Assembly (NCBI RefSeq): GCF_000714715.1
Contig: NZ_JMFO01000003.1
Location: 124,001-188,000, forward strand
DNA: 64,000 nucleotides
Source: Candidatus Magnetobacterium casense
GTDB lineage: Bacteria; Nitrospirota; Thermodesulfovibrionia; Thermodesulfovibrionales; Magnetobacteriaceae
Reading direction: 5' to 3'
Position numbers and translations under genes: made by a program. Positions 27,201 through 35,179 of the stretch are shown here, piece after piece (within the stretch, counting starts at the first letter, position 1; each line of letters begins with the position of its first letter). The notes below the pieces were generated by a model. It saw nothing but the letters and a program-made list of their open reading frames with translations, searched no databases and was not told the origin of the DNA.

Positions 27201-27294
27201 CATGTCTTTTATGCACGAAGACGCTGTTTATAAGGTCAAAAGCGGGTTGACAACCATCGATGAGGTTGCCCTGAGCATTCACCTGGTAGTGTAG
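24244..27294 (+). CDS. GspE/PilB-type secretion ATPase with four N-terminal MshEN domains
   Basis: A 1016-residue hexameric-type ATPase of the type II secretion/type IV pilus family. Four MshEN domains come first (about residues 5-140, 155-295, 315-455 and 465-595), each with the pattern LGDIL...G.I....L..AL..Q....RLGDIL and IPYVEL. The GspE core follows: DIHIEPKQN, Walker A TGPTGSGKSSTLYA (about 773), Asp box TLEDPIEYNVEGITQ, Walker B-like DPDIILVGEMRD, His box TGHLVLSTLHTNSA and a four-cysteine zinc site (CDRCKKP...CSRCSKTGYKGR). MshEN domains are known to bind c-di-GMP; one or two copies are usual. Translation starts at TTG 24244 behind AAGGAG. No pilus or secretin genes are adjacent. Confidence 0.92.
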   Translation: MVLNTSEKLGDILVRSGLIDLKQVQEALEEQKKTKRRLGIILCQKGWIKEEDIVKAFSSQLGIPYVELRTFEPDHVAMRIIPQGLAKRYLTLPLSFESDRLSVAMADPLDDHLLGAIRFATGKEIKTNVATTTEIRKAIIRFYDGLKVQQLGDILIKARVITRQQLDKALEKQRKDNRRLGDILVADNVATEKDIVLACASQLGFPYKELRAVEPNQDALQFIPEGLARTHLIIPLSIIKRVLIVAMANPLDINAINSITIATGMIIKVVISTQAEINETIDRFYNTVKTQCLGTIPVNSDILSVKDMIQSKPYKKLMLGNVLVEAGLVEPEHIRRAIEIQKNNKKRLGDILIEEGCIKEADLAKAISVQLSIPFVELSDYQCQPEALKLIPEKLASKYMVMPLSVEENLLYVAITNPLDREVVDILTFASGKKIKLKVSTATDIRKGIVGYYHKKDVKRLGDILMDAGLITEQKVTEMLALQKGCTKKLGELLTEHGVVSENDISKAFSTQLGIPFVDLRTVTPDIEALELIPESVAKKNILIPLEFVNRDLTIAMANPVDILTIKEMAHLTGKQITVKVSTPSVILNAISRYYRYNNPLKNIEIKANKINATTEVYHTSDDAVNDVNSPPIIRIVDNILLQAVRINASDIHIEPKQNTLDVRYRIDGLMRNISQFPAHVQRAVSSRIKIMASLDIAERRVPQDGRIKIRIDDKEIDLRVSTLPSQFGEKVVLRILDSTSAVLNIKDIGLSGQDALRLKAMLSVSNGIILVTGPTGSGKSSTLYAIINYLKKPTVNIMTLEDPIEYNVEGITQIAITERLSFVQGLRAALRQDPDIILVGEMRDTETANIAVQASATGHLVLSTLHTNSAVGAIARMVDMGVKPFMLASSLRGIVAQRLVRKVCDRCKKPYPPSSEDLLKIGLHNNADLKDATFYKGGGCSRCSKTGYKGRMGVFEIMTLSQQMRTLIVKEAPEYEIERAAVEAGMSFMHEDAVYKVKSGLTTIDEVALSIHLVV

Positions 27295-27324
27295 TTAATT
27301 CATGGTTAGATACCAGTAATTGCG

Positions 27325-27362
27325 TGGGGGGTTGAAAGGGGGCGAGGGGGTGGGGCACCGCC
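27325..27362. repeat. Partial GC-rich dispersed repeat
   Basis: GGGGGGTTGAAAGGGGGCGAGGGGGTGGGGCACCGCC resembles the core of the repeat at 28.87-28.91 kb (GAAGGGGGGCGGAGGGGGTGGGGCACGA). It lies in the gap before the UDP-glucose dehydrogenase gene. Confidence 0.5.
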
Positions 27363-27432
27363 AGGGCAATTAGACAAACAACCATGTAATATTATACAAT
27401 GGACTAGCGGACAATTTTAAGGAGAACGATTT

Positions 27433-28740
27433 ATGAATATAGCCATAATAGGTTGCGGCTACGTGGGACTGGTTACGGGTGCGTGTTTTGCCGAATTCGG
27501 CGGTACGGTCAGATGCGTGGATAATGACACCGAAAAGGTACGAATGTTAAACAGGGGTGAGATACCCTTTTACGAACCCAATCTTTCGGACATGGTCAGC
27601 AGAAATATCCGTGAGGGCAGGCTTGGGTTTAGCACAGATATGGGCGAGGCCGTCAGGAACTCACTGGTTATCTTCATTGCCGTTGGAACGCCCCCAAGGG
27701 ATGACGGTTCGGCAGACCTATGCTATGTCTTTGAAGTTGCCAGGGAGATTGCCAAACACATCGACATATACAAGGTCATTGCCACAAAGAGCACGGTACC
27801 CGTGGGTACAGGTAGGAGGCTCAGAGAACTGATCGCTGAGGGATGTGACAACAGGACGAGTTTTGATATTGTCTCCAACCCTGAGTTTCTGCGTGAGGGG
27901 GCGGCCATTGATGACTTCATGCGTCCTGACAGGGTTGTAATCGGCGCAGAGAGCCGGCAGGCCATCTCTATCATGAAGGACCTGTACAGACCGCTTTATC
28001 TGATAGAGACCCCTTTTGTCATAACCAACATAGAGACGTCGGAGCTTATCAAGTACGCATCAAATGCCTTTCTTGCAACCAAGATATCATTTATCAACGA
28101 AATGGCAAACCTCTGTGAGCTGCTCAACGCCGATGTCCACGACGTTGCCCGTGCAATGGGTCTGGATGGCCGGATTGGCAAGAAGTTCCTGCACCCTGGT
28201 CCGGGCTATGGCGGCTCATGCTTTCCAAAGGACACGCGTGCCCTGCTGACCCTTGCCTCTGAGCACTCGCTTAATCTTAACATCATTTCTGCCACAATTA
28301 ACACCAACGATAGACAGAGAGAGCGTATGTTGCAAAAGATACTCAATGTCATGGGTGAGGTCAGCGGAAGGACTATCGCATTTCTGGGACTATCTTTTAA
28401 GCCAAACACCGATGACATCCGCGAGGCGCCCTCACTATTTCTGATCGATGAGTTACTGAAACGGGGTGCCAACATTAAGGCATTTGACCCCGTAAGTATC
28501 AACAATGCCAGAAAACTATTTGATACCGTACACTACGCCAACGACCTCTACGATGTCTTTGTTGATGCCGATGCCGTTGTCCTGATCACGGAATGGAATC
28601 AGTTCAGAAACCTCGACATGCCCAGGATCAAGGCCCTGGTAAAGACTCCGTTGTTCTTTGACCTAAGAAACGTATACGAACCAGCTAAGATGAAGGAACT
28701 CGGCTTTTCATATTATGCCGTGGGACGATTATCAGGATAA
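27433..28740 (+). CDS. UDP-glucose 6-dehydrogenase
   Basis: This enzyme oxidises UDP-glucose to UDP-glucuronate with two NAD, for surface polysaccharide. The 435-residue protein has the N-terminal NAD-binding IAIIGCGYVGLVTGACFAEFG, GTPPRDDGSADLCYV, KSTVPVGTG, the FLREGAAIDDFMRPDR loop, the middle-domain EMANLCELLNADVHDVARAMG, the catalytic cysteine in GPGYGGSCFPKD (about residue 262), and the C-terminal FLGLSFKPNTDDIREAPS. It is preceded by AGGAG. Related UDP-N-acetylmannosamine dehydrogenases share the fold, but the motifs fit the glucose enzyme best. It stands alone, with no other polysaccharide genes in the window. Confidence 0.93.
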   Translation: MNIAIIGCGYVGLVTGACFAEFGGTVRCVDNDTEKVRMLNRGEIPFYEPNLSDMVSRNIREGRLGFSTDMGEAVRNSLVIFIAVGTPPRDDGSADLCYVFEVAREIAKHIDIYKVIATKSTVPVGTGRRLRELIAEGCDNRTSFDIVSNPEFLREGAAIDDFMRPDRVVIGAESRQAISIMKDLYRPLYLIETPFVITNIETSELIKYASNAFLATKISFINEMANLCELLNADVHDVARAMGLDGRIGKKFLHPGPGYGGSCFPKDTRALLTLASEHSLNLNIISATINTNDRQRERMLQKILNVMGEVSGRTIAFLGLSFKPNTDDIREAPSLFLIDELLKRGANIKAFDPVSINNARKLFDTVHYANDLYDVFVDADAVVLITEWNQFRNLDMPRIKALVKTPLFFDLRNVYEPAKMKELGFSYYAVGRLSG

Positions 28741-28814
28741 TTGGGCAAGTTTTTCATGGTTATGGGTATTATAGCAAATTTCGATTGGATTAAATACAAC
28801 AGACGTGGCATTTT

Positions 28815-28952
28815 TATGGGGTCAAGGGGGCTTCTTCGTGCCCGGGGCGGCTCGCCCCTCCCCTTGCGGGGGATTCTGAAGGGGGGCGGAGGGGGTGGGG
28901 CACGATTTTCCCGCAGCGGGTCGCACCCGCCCCTGTCGTAAACCGCCCCTTT
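28815..28952. repeat. GC-rich dispersed intergenic repeat, copy 5 (inverted orientation)
   Basis: Starts with ATGGGGTCAAGGGGGCTTCTTC, continues CCCGGGGCGGCTCGCCCCTCCCCTTGCGGGGG and GGGGGCGGAGGGGGTGGGGC, and ends near GCAGCGGGTCGCACCCGCCCC. It is essentially the reverse complement of the layout at 19.9 and 62.0 kb. It occupies the gap after the UDP-glucose dehydrogenase gene. Confidence 0.75.
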
Positions 28953-28993
28953 CTTCCTTCTTTACGTATAAAATTAATCACGGGCAGGTACTT

Positions 28994-29245
28994 ATGATGA
29001 AAAAAAAGACATTAATAGCGTTGACACCGGTTTTGTTACCGATAGCCGTGGTACTCCTGCCGGTGTTGCTGCCGCTCATCCTGTTGTACGGATTTTCAGC
29101 GATTAACCTTCGGATCGGATACAGCAGGATGTTTTGCAGCGGTCCGCGCCCCACCGTCAAGGACCGGGTCATCAGCAACATGGAAAGCCGAGGGTTACCG
29201 GTACCTATGTGGTTGCGGAGGCCATCAAAGACCTGTAACCCTTAG
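28994..29245 (+). CDS. Small hypothetical membrane protein
   Basis: A possible 83-residue protein starting MMKKKT followed by a very hydrophobic stretch (LIALTPVLLPIAVVLLPVLLPLILLYGF) that would make one long or two short membrane helices, and a basic tail with VKDRVISNMESRGLPVPMWL. I do not recognise it. The frame stays open further upstream into a repeat, but ATG 28994 is the natural start. It converges with the subtilisin gene and overlaps its stop by four bases. Its reality is supported only by the membrane-like composition. Confidence 0.45.
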   Translation: MMKKKTLIALTPVLLPIAVVLLPVLLPLILLYGFSAINLRIGYSRMFCSGPRPTVKDRVISNMESRGLPVPMWLRRPSKTCNP

Positions 29246-31548
29246 GGGGTTACGGTGAAATCGACGCTGTCAGAGACAAAAAAGCTTGCGTCAGCGATGC
29301 CATCTGGTGTCAGGTCAACACCAAAGGTAACGGTATAGTTGCCCGGTGGCAGACCGTTGCCGTTAAAGACACTGCTGAGGGGGAAGTTAAACAGCGGCCC
29401 CTGGTAGCTTACACCGGCGCCACTGACCCACAACCAGGTGGCGGCGTTGAAGTGGTACATCAGGCCGTTTGGCCCGGTTGCATAGAGCCACCAGTCGGCA
29501 TTGCTGCCGCTGAATTGGCCGGCTGCGAGGCTAACCGTTATGGATAGGTTATCGGTGGAACTAAGGCTTGTTTGGATGGACTTTCCGTTGACCATGACCT
29601 GTGGCAGGAGGCCCTTGCTGTGGCCATAGAGCTTGAGACTCCAGGACTTAAGCGTTCCCATATTGCCTGTTATGCGGTCTGCAACATGCAGTGTCCAGTT
29701 GCCCGATGCGGGTTCACCGAGGTGACGTGTTGAGCCAAAGCGCCAGTTGTCAAAGGTATACTCGGACGGACACGTGGTGGTTGGATGTGCAGAGGCCAGA
29801 ACGCTCTTTGTCCCAGACGGGGAGGTCAGCGTTACGTCTAGGTCGGTGAAACAGGTGTGGTCGGGGGCATTGAGGTAAACCTCAACGAATTCAACTGTCA
29901 TGTCTGCCGCTTCAGTTACGCTAACTGTGTTGTTGAGCCCTGCAGGGGTATTATCGGGGATGAATTGATTGACTGTGGCGGACTTTGTTACGGAGGTCTC
30001 CGGAGGCAGTGATGTCCACGTCTTTGCTTTGTTTATGGCCTCCGATACATCGATGGCTCCAAAACCATACTTGTGGTTGACGTGCAGTCCGGCGCCATTG
30101 ACAGCCCAATCGCCGTCGAGTGGGTCGTTCTTGCGGGCGGACATTGCAAGTATGTAGCGCACATCACGCCATGACAGCAACGGGTTGGCCTCCAGGATGA
30201 TTGCCACAGCCCCCGCCGCCATCGGTGCCACGGCTGAGGTACCACCAAAGTCGGTGGTGTACTTTCCGTTTTGGGTCAGGTCGGTGGTTGTGATATCGAG
30301 GGTGCCTCCGCTTGAGGGGGCATTTACCAAGATATTGGCGCCATCCTCGGAGTAGTATGCCACGGTGTCATTGTTTGTCGCTGCGCCAATGGCAAAGACG
30401 TAACGCGAGTTGGCATAGCCGTCGTTATTGGAGTTATCGTTATCTGATCTGCCATTGCCACCGGCCCAGGTGTAAACGTTACCCAGACCTCCACGCCCCT
30501 TACTGGTACCAAATCTGAGGGCATCCACAAAACTGGGGGGAGGGGCATCAAGCATATCTCCGGTGTCATCGGGACCCCAACTGTTGGTGTATATCCGGCC
30601 TTCATTGTAACCACGTGTCATTGCATCGATTCCGTTTTCGTCCGTGAAGTTCATCAGCAGGTTGTACCCCACCAAACCCGCTGCAGGAGCCACGCCGGTT
30701 ACGCCAAGGGCATTAAACCCTCGTGCCGCTGCCAGACCGGCACAACTGGTGCCGTGTGAGTCTTTCTTGTCTGTGGGGGTCGGGTCCGTGGTATTGTTAA
30801 GATAGTTGTGGCTCTTGTCCGGAAGCACGTTGCCCCGGAGGTCCTCGTGTCCTATTTCCAGGCCGTTATCCACAACGGCAATTGTCTGGGACGGTGTTGC
30901 ACGGTAGGTACTCCACAGGGACGATACGTTCATATCCGCTCCGGGGTGACCTCCACCCTGGCCGGTGTTTTTGAGATACCACTGTTGCAAAAACAGCGGG
31001 TCATTGGGTGTTGCGGTGTCTTTTGCAGAAACCGGTTTTTTAGTGATTACACGGTGGGTTACGTGCCTTATCCAGTTGGGATAGCTGTATTGTACCACAG
31101 CAGATTGGCGTATAGCGTTGGCTATACCTATGGGATCGCTGATCTTATCATAGGCGGACTCATATACGTATGTTGCGGAGTGTTCATCGGTAAGGGGCAG
31201 GACGCTCTTGCGTTTTAGGCCAAATTGTCCCTCTATGGCAGCAATCTGCTCCTGCGTGTAGGTGGCAGCATACCTCACGATGACCTCACCGCTGAGGGCC
31301 ATGACACGTTTCATGCCCTTATCCGTGTAATAAACGTGTGAGGCATAGTTCATCCCCTCGGGCAATACGGCATACTCTCCGGCTGCCTTCCACGCATGGC
31401 GTTTAACGTCGCCCTCATACCAGTAGACGATATCCCTGTCCTGCATGGCCGCCTCCTGCCCCGCCGCCATGTGCGGCACCAGCAGCAGACAGCATGTCAC
31501 CGCCACACACCACACTGCAATCAGCTTAATTGACTTCGAATACATCAT
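29242..31548 (-). CDS. Secreted subtilisin-like serine protease with P-domain
   Basis: A protein of about 768 residues. Signal peptide MMYSKSIKLIAVWCVAVTCCLLLVPHMAAG; propeptide-like region to about 165; S8 (kexin-like) catalytic domain with Asp in AVVDNGLEIGHEDL, His in DSHGTSCAGLAAARG, Asn-region NSWGPDD, and Ser in GGTSAVAPMAAGAVAIILEA; then a proprotein-convertase P/Homo-B domain (about 540-645; CFTDLDVTLTSPSGTKSVL, GNWTLHVADRITGNMGTLKSWSLKLYG); and a C-terminal beta domain of about 115 residues. It should be exported and act on extracellular proteins. The longer frame starts with GTG at 31557 and overlaps the Rpn gene stop by four bases; ATG 31548 is the alternative chosen. The duplication of the Rpn unit begins inside this start region. 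Confidence 0.92.
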   Translation of the reverse strand: MMYSKSIKLIAVWCVAVTCCLLLVPHMAAGQEAAMQDRDIVYWYEGDVKRHAWKAAGEYAVLPEGMNYASHVYYTDKGMKRVMALSGEVIVRYAATYTQEQIAAIEGQFGLKRKSVLPLTDEHSATYVYESAYDKISDPIGIANAIRQSAVVQYSYPNWIRHVTHRVITKKPVSAKDTATPNDPLFLQQWYLKNTGQGGGHPGADMNVSSLWSTYRATPSQTIAVVDNGLEIGHEDLRGNVLPDKSHNYLNNTTDPTPTDKKDSHGTSCAGLAAARGFNALGVTGVAPAAGLVGYNLLMNFTDENGIDAMTRGYNEGRIYTNSWGPDDTGDMLDAPPPSFVDALRFGTSKGRGGLGNVYTWAGGNGRSDNDNSNNDGYANSRYVFAIGAATNNDTVAYYSEDGANILVNAPSSGGTLDITTTDLTQNGKYTTDFGGTSAVAPMAAGAVAIILEANPLLSWRDVRYILAMSARKNDPLDGDWAVNGAGLHVNHKYGFGAIDVSEAINKAKTWTSLPPETSVTKSATVNQFIPDNTPAGLNNTVSVTEAADMTVEFVEVYLNAPDHTCFTDLDVTLTSPSGTKSVLASAHPTTTCPSEYTFDNWRFGSTRHLGEPASGNWTLHVADRITGNMGTLKSWSLKLYGHSKGLLPQVMVNGKSIQTSLSSTDNLSITVSLAAGQFSGSNADWWLYATGPNGLMYHFNAATWLWVSGAGVSYQGPLFNFPLSSVFNGNGLPPGNYTVTFGVDLTPDGIADASFFVSDSVDFTVTP

Positions 31549-31553
31549 CACGG

Positions 31554-32429
31554 TCACGCATTACCCTGTAAGTACAATCTCAACTCGGCTACTGATGCGG
31601 ACCGCTTGATAAGTGTGCTTACTTCATTCAATTTATCTATTTTGTCAATGGTCCTGAGCATATTCATAAGCTCAAGTCCCTCAGGGCCATACTTAATCTC
31701 AAGCATCCCCTCTATCCCTTCCAGCTTGCCTTTGAGTTCGCCATCCAGCCTGCCTTTGAGTTCGCCTTCTTGCCTGCCTTTGAGTTCGCCCTTTGTAAAT
31801 ATATCCTTAAATAACTCGTATTCATCCAAATCAATGGTTATCGGCATATTCATTACCTCCTGTTTTACTTTATGTGCCAAATTTCTTAACCCGGAAAGAT
31901 ATAGCAATTTCTTGATATAATTCTCCCTTTCAACGGGCGACAGCAGGCAGAGTTTAACAAGTATCCTCCTGATGGTAACCTCTGCATCCTCGAACCTACA
32001 CAGGATGGCCAGTATGATGTCATCAGGGTCATCGCTGTCAATGAGATAGTCGCCGTCAAGGGTTCGGCTGTCTATGAGCTTGTAGCCATACTTTATAAAT
32101 CCAAACTCCATACTGCTTTTCATATTCAGCGGTTTGTTGCCAATATACAAGACAATCTGGATTGGTAATTTCTTGTACTGGTTGTATATCAACCCGGCAT
32201 AGAGAAACATGCGTCCTAACATATTGCTATCGTTTGTCGATTGCATTTCGATCTGGACGATATCGTTGCCCGGCGCCGTCTCAAACGCAATATCAACACA
32301 CCTGTTCTGAACGTCGGGGAATTGGACATCTATGAACTTGCCTGCCTCATAGCCCGTCAACAGCTTCAGAAACCTCTGCGGTACATCCTTTATGATGTCC
32401 TTTAGTGTTATGTCATACTTCTGGTACAT
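31554..32429 (-). CDS. Rpn-family recombination-promoting nuclease/putative transposase, copy A
   Basis: A 291-residue protein of the PD-(D/E)xK nuclease family related to Rpn/YhgA. The nuclease core is near the N-terminus: FIDVQFPDVQNRCVDIAFE followed by IVQIEMQSTND, an E-x-Q variant of the catalytic E-x-K that is usual in this family. A charged linker of three degenerate GELKGR(Q/L)(E/D)-type octapeptides (about residues 212-240) precedes a C-terminal helical region (EIKYGPEGLELMNMLRTI). Rpn proteins are DNA endonucleases that promote RecA-independent recombination. It is almost identical to copy B just upstream, so the pair arose by recent tandem duplication. It runs into the subtilisin gene in the same direction. 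Confidence 0.88.
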   Translation of the reverse strand: MYQKYDITLKDIIKDVPQRFLKLLTGYEAGKFIDVQFPDVQNRCVDIAFETAPGNDIVQIEMQSTNDSNMLGRMFLYAGLIYNQYKKLPIQIVLYIGNKPLNMKSSMEFGFIKYGYKLIDSRTLDGDYLIDSDDPDDIILAILCRFEDAEVTIRRILVKLCLLSPVERENYIKKLLYLSGLRNLAHKVKQEVMNMPITIDLDEYELFKDIFTKGELKGRQEGELKGRLDGELKGKLEGIEGMLEIKYGPEGLELMNMLRTIDKIDKLNEVSTLIKRSASVAELRLYLQGNA

Positions 32430-32479
32430 GACTGCTTATTGTAATACCATATAAATACATGATGAATACATCATCACGG

Positions 32480-33427
32480 TTACGCATTACCCTGTAAGTA
32501 CAATCTCAACTCGGCTACTGATGCAGACCGCTTGATAAGTGCGCTTACTTCATTCAATTTATCTATTTTGTCAATGGTTCTGAGTATATCCATCAGTTCA
32601 AGTCCCTCAGGGCCATACTTAATCTCAAGCATCCCTTCTATCCCTTCCAGTCTGCCCCTGAGTTCGCCTTCTTGTCTGCCTTTGAGTTCGCCTTCTTGTC
32701 TGCCTTTGAGTTCGCCTTCTTGTCTGCCTTTGAGTTCGCCTTCTTGTCTGCCTTTGAGTTCGCCTTCTTGTCTGCCTTTGAGTTCGCCTTTTGTAAATAC
32801 GTCCTTAAAGACCTCGTATTCATCCAAATCAATGGTTATCGGCATATTCATTACCTCCTGTTTTACTTTATGTACCAAATTTCTTAGCCCGGAAAGATAT
32901 AGCAACTTCTTGATATAATTCTCCCTTTCAACGGGCGACAACAGGCAGAGTTTAACAAGTATCCTCCTGATGGTAACCTCTGCATCCTCGAACCTACACA
33001 GGATGGCCAGTATGATGTCATCAGGGTCATCGCTGTCAATGAGATAGTCGCCGTCAAGGGTTCGGCTGTCTATGAGCTTGTAGCCATACTTTATAAATCC
33101 AAACTCCATACTGCTTTTCATATTCAGCGGTTTGTTGCCAATATACAAGACAATCTGGATTGGTAATTTCTTGTACTGGTTGTATATCAACCCGGCATAG
33201 AGAAACATGCGTCCTAACATATTGCTATCGTTTGTAGATTGCATTTCGATCTGGACGATATCGTTGCCCGGCGCCGTCTCAAACGCAATATCAACACACC
33301 TGTTCTGAACGTCGGGGAATTGGACATCTATGAACTTGCCTGCCTCATAGCCAGTCAACAGCTTCAGAAACCTCTGCGGTACATCCTTTATGATGTCCTT
33401 TAGTGTTATGTCATACTTCTGGTGCAT
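32480..33427 (-). CDS. Rpn-family recombination-promoting nuclease/putative transposase, copy B
   Basis: A 315-residue near-duplicate of copy A (differences visible at only a few residues, such as Y2H, L to F/V changes and A to V). The main difference is the linker: here it contains six octapeptides, five of them identical GELKGRQE units encoded by perfect 24-base repeats at 32671-32790, against three degenerate ones in copy A. The nuclease motifs DIAFE and IEMQS are intact. The coding sequence starts with ATG 33427. A 50-base spacer separates it from copy A. The different repeat number shows slippage after the duplication. The role in the cell is unproven; the family promotes recombination. 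Confidence 0.88.
   Translation of the reverse strand: MHQKYDITLKDIIKDVPQRFLKLLTGYEAGKFIDVQFPDVQNRCVDIAFETAPGNDIVQIEMQSTNDSNMLGRMFLYAGLIYNQYKKLPIQIVLYIGNKPLNMKSSMEFGFIKYGYKLIDSRTLDGDYLIDSDDPDDIILAILCRFEDAEVTIRRILVKLCLLSPVERENYIKKLLYLSGLRNLVHKVKQEVMNMPITIDLDEYEVFKDVFTKGELKGRQEGELKGRQEGELKGRQEGELKGRQEGELKGRQEGELRGRLEGIEGMLEIKYGPEGLELMDILRTIDKIDKLNEVSALIKRSASVAELRLYLQGNA
32671..32790. repeat. Five perfect 24-bp tandem repeats in Rpn copy B
   Basis: The unit CTTGTCTGCCTTTGAGTTCG plus CCTT repeats at 32671, 32695, 32719, 32743 and 32767 and, read on the minus strand, encodes GELKGRQE. A degenerate sixth unit lies just to the left. Perfect identity suggests recent slippage. Confidence 0.92.
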
Positions 33428-33665
33428 GACTACTATAGTAATACCATATGAGCGCCCCTGTCAACAGTTATTTTACTTTGTTTTGGGTAAGTAGAATCAT
33501 TCCCCGCATAAATATCAACATGAGGGTAGGGCGGAACCACTATTCTCCTTTCTTTATTCTTAGGGAGTGAAGTATTACGTCAGATTTTTTCAAGACGACT
33601 CTCTCCCTCTGTTATTTTATGGTATAATACCAGCGAAATGCTATAGAAAGGAGGAAAGACTAACG

Positions 33666-34445
33666 ATGAAAAAGACAAGAATAACCGCTGCCTTTGAGAG
33701 ACTGGGCAGCGCAGGGAGGAAGGCCTTTATCCCCTACATCATGGCCGGGGATGTGTCGCTGGATAGGACACGGGAACTGGTTCTGTTTCTGGAGCGACAC
33801 GGGGCTGATATAGTAGAGCTTGGCGTGCCGTTTTCGGACCCCCTGGCTGACGGCCCTACCATACAGCGTGCCGCCGAACGGGCACTGCAAAACCACGTGA
33901 CACTATCAGGGGTCATACAGGCCGTCAAGTCGCTGCGCAACCAAACGCAGGTCCCCATTGTCCTGATGACCTACTTCAACCCGGTCTACAAGCTGGGCCT
34001 TACACGCTTCATCGACGACGCCACAACAGCCGGGGTAGATGGCGTAATCATCCCCGACCTGCCACCCGATGAGGAAACGGATTTCATACGCTCCTGCGCC
34101 GATAGCGGCCTTGATACGATATTCCTCCTTGCCCCAACGTCCACAGAGGACAGGATAGAGCTGGTTGCACAGGCATCGCGGGGGTTTATCTACTACGTCT
34201 CCATCACTGGCATCACCGGTTCAAAGATATCAATAGACACCGAAATGCGGACGATGATCCGGCGCATCGGGCAGATGTCGGCCAAACCGGTCGCAGTTGG
34301 CTTTGGCATCAAGACCCCGCAGGAGGCAAAAGAGGTGGCAGACATAGCCGATGGCGTCATCGTCGGAAGCTCGATTGTCAACGCCATCCACGAAGACAAA
34401 GGCTCCCTGGAGCCGTACATAAAGGCCCTGAGAAAGGCCATATAG
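33666..34445 (+). CDS. trpA: Tryptophan synthase alpha subunit
   Basis: TrpA cleaves indole-3-glycerol phosphate to indole and glyceraldehyde phosphate and passes indole to TrpB. The 259-residue product starts at ATG 33666 behind a strong AAAGGAGG and shows FIPYIMAGD, the catalytic glutamate and aspartate in DIVELGVPFSDPLADGPTIQRA, LMTYFNPVYKLG, DGVIIPDLPPDE, IFLLAPTSTEDRI, YYVSITGITGSK and the phosphate-binding VAVGFGIKTPQEA and DGVIVGSSIV. A TATAAT-like box lies about 40 bases upstream, but no convincing -35 is seen. It is not next to trpB; trpE lies 26 kb away on the other strand, so tryptophan genes are dispersed. Confidence 0.96.
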   Translation: MKKTRITAAFERLGSAGRKAFIPYIMAGDVSLDRTRELVLFLERHGADIVELGVPFSDPLADGPTIQRAAERALQNHVTLSGVIQAVKSLRNQTQVPIVLMTYFNPVYKLGLTRFIDDATTAGVDGVIIPDLPPDEETDFIRSCADSGLDTIFLLAPTSTEDRIELVAQASRGFIYYVSITGITGSKISIDTEMRTMIRRIGQMSAKPVAVGFGIKTPQEAKEVADIADGVIVGSSIVNAIHEDKGSLEPYIKALRKAI

Positions 34446-34640
34446 CAGAGGACGTCCAAATTTCCGCATTCTGTCAAAATATTGACACCAAGTAGCACTG
34501 ACAAATGACGCCTCCTCTGTCAGTGCCTCTTGCACATGTGGTAGGCTTGTGTCGTTACCGTAAAGTCCTGCAACATCGGGATTAACAGACTCCTTACAGG
34601 CACTTGCTCCCAACATAATCACCATGAACCTCAACAACAA
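34446..34640 (-). other. Possible lipoprotein-gene remnant
   Basis: In the 341-base gap after trpA, the minus strand from 34640 reads MLLRFMVIMLGASACKES, which looks like a short signal sequence with a lipobox-like cysteine, followed by about 45 residues. The frame then runs antisense through the 3' end of trpA, so no complete gene fits. A perfect 9-base inverted repeat (GCACTGACA/TGTCAGTGC, 34495-34526) lies inside. It may be a truncated gene or chance. Confidence 0.25.
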
Positions 34641-34679
34641 CCTGACTCAAGCCATCCCCCGGATAAGGCTATTGCCGTA

Positions 34680-34695
34680 TGGTACGTATTTTGCA
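34680..34695 (+). promoter_or_regulatory. Sigma-54 promoter upstream of the flagellar cluster
   Basis: TGGTACGTATTTTGCA has GG at 34681-34682 and GC at 34693-34694, 12 bases apart, matching TGG[C/T]AC-N5-TTGC. It lies about 90 bases before the small gene at 34787 that heads the flagellar region. Confidence 0.65.
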
Positions 34696-34786
34696 AAGTA
34701 CTTGGGATACGTCAGTAAAGTTATCTTTTTAAGATACTTATACGAAACAAAAGACGAAGACTGTATGTGTAAGAAGGCGTTTTGAG

Positions 34787-35179
34787 ATGATAGGATTATT
34801 TAGCAAAAAAAACGAACCTGCAGGAGAGATCACCATGAAGAAGCTCTTTGAGGCAAAGGGTAAAGGGAAGGCAGTTGAAAAGAAAGAGGATACCAAAAAC
34901 GATATTGCCATACTGGAAAATACCGCTAATGTCATCTTTAAGAAACTCGAAAAGCAAATAGAAATTCTTGAGGCAATAGAGGCCTCTGTGGATGCCAAGC
35001 TGGTAAATTTTGAGCGACTGTTACACATGGCTGATTCGGTTAATCACCCCCAGGGTGCGGTCAACAGACAGCACGAGGTCATGGCCCTGACATACAGGGG
35101 ACTGGACATGGACGAAATAGCAGACGTACTGGGAATGCAGAGGGGAGAGGTTGAGCTGATCCTGAATCTCAATAAATAG
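34787..35179 (+). CDS. Flagellar-cluster-associated small protein with C-terminal HTH-like motif
   Basis: A 130-residue cytoplasmic protein with a lysine- and glutamate-rich N-terminal half forming a likely coiled coil (about residues 45-85: NTANVIFKKLEKQIEILEAIEASVDAKL). The compact C-terminal motif, VMALTYRGLDMDEIADVLGMQRGEVELILNL, resembles a sigma-70 region 4-like helix-turn-helix. I recall similar small proteins next to flagellar basal-body genes in other bacteria but cannot name a function. It is preceded by a sigma-54 promoter and followed by a second one before flgF, so it is probably transcribed separately. A regulatory or structural role in flagellar assembly is inference. Confidence 0.7.
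   Translation: MIGLFSKKNEPAGEITMKKLFEAKGKGKAVEKKEDTKNDIAILENTANVIFKKLEKQIEILEAIEASVDAKLVNFERLLHMADSVNHPQGAVNRQHEVMALTYRGLDMDEIADVLGMQRGEVELILNLNK

Larger units (their letters stand above)
31540..33455. repeat. Tandem duplication of an Rpn gene unit (about 0.92 and 0.99 kb)
   Basis: The two units share their left ends (AATACATCATCACGG[T/C or T/T]ACGCATTACCCTG at about 31540 and 32464) and their right ends (CATGACT...GTAATACCATAT just above 32427 and 33425). The left end includes the start region of the subtilisin gene, so the duplication junction lies there. Nucleotide identity is very high except for the number of 24-base repeats. Confidence 0.85.

Noticed and set aside
28741-28941. Short reading frame after UDP-glucose dehydrogenase
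   Set aside because: It lies mostly in a GC-rich dispersed repeat, has a repeat-derived low-complexity product and no ribosome-binding site.
32671-32790. Array of five identical 24-bp units that could be mistaken for a CRISPR
   Set aside because: There are no spacers between the units; they are contiguous and encode GELKGRQE in the Rpn gene.
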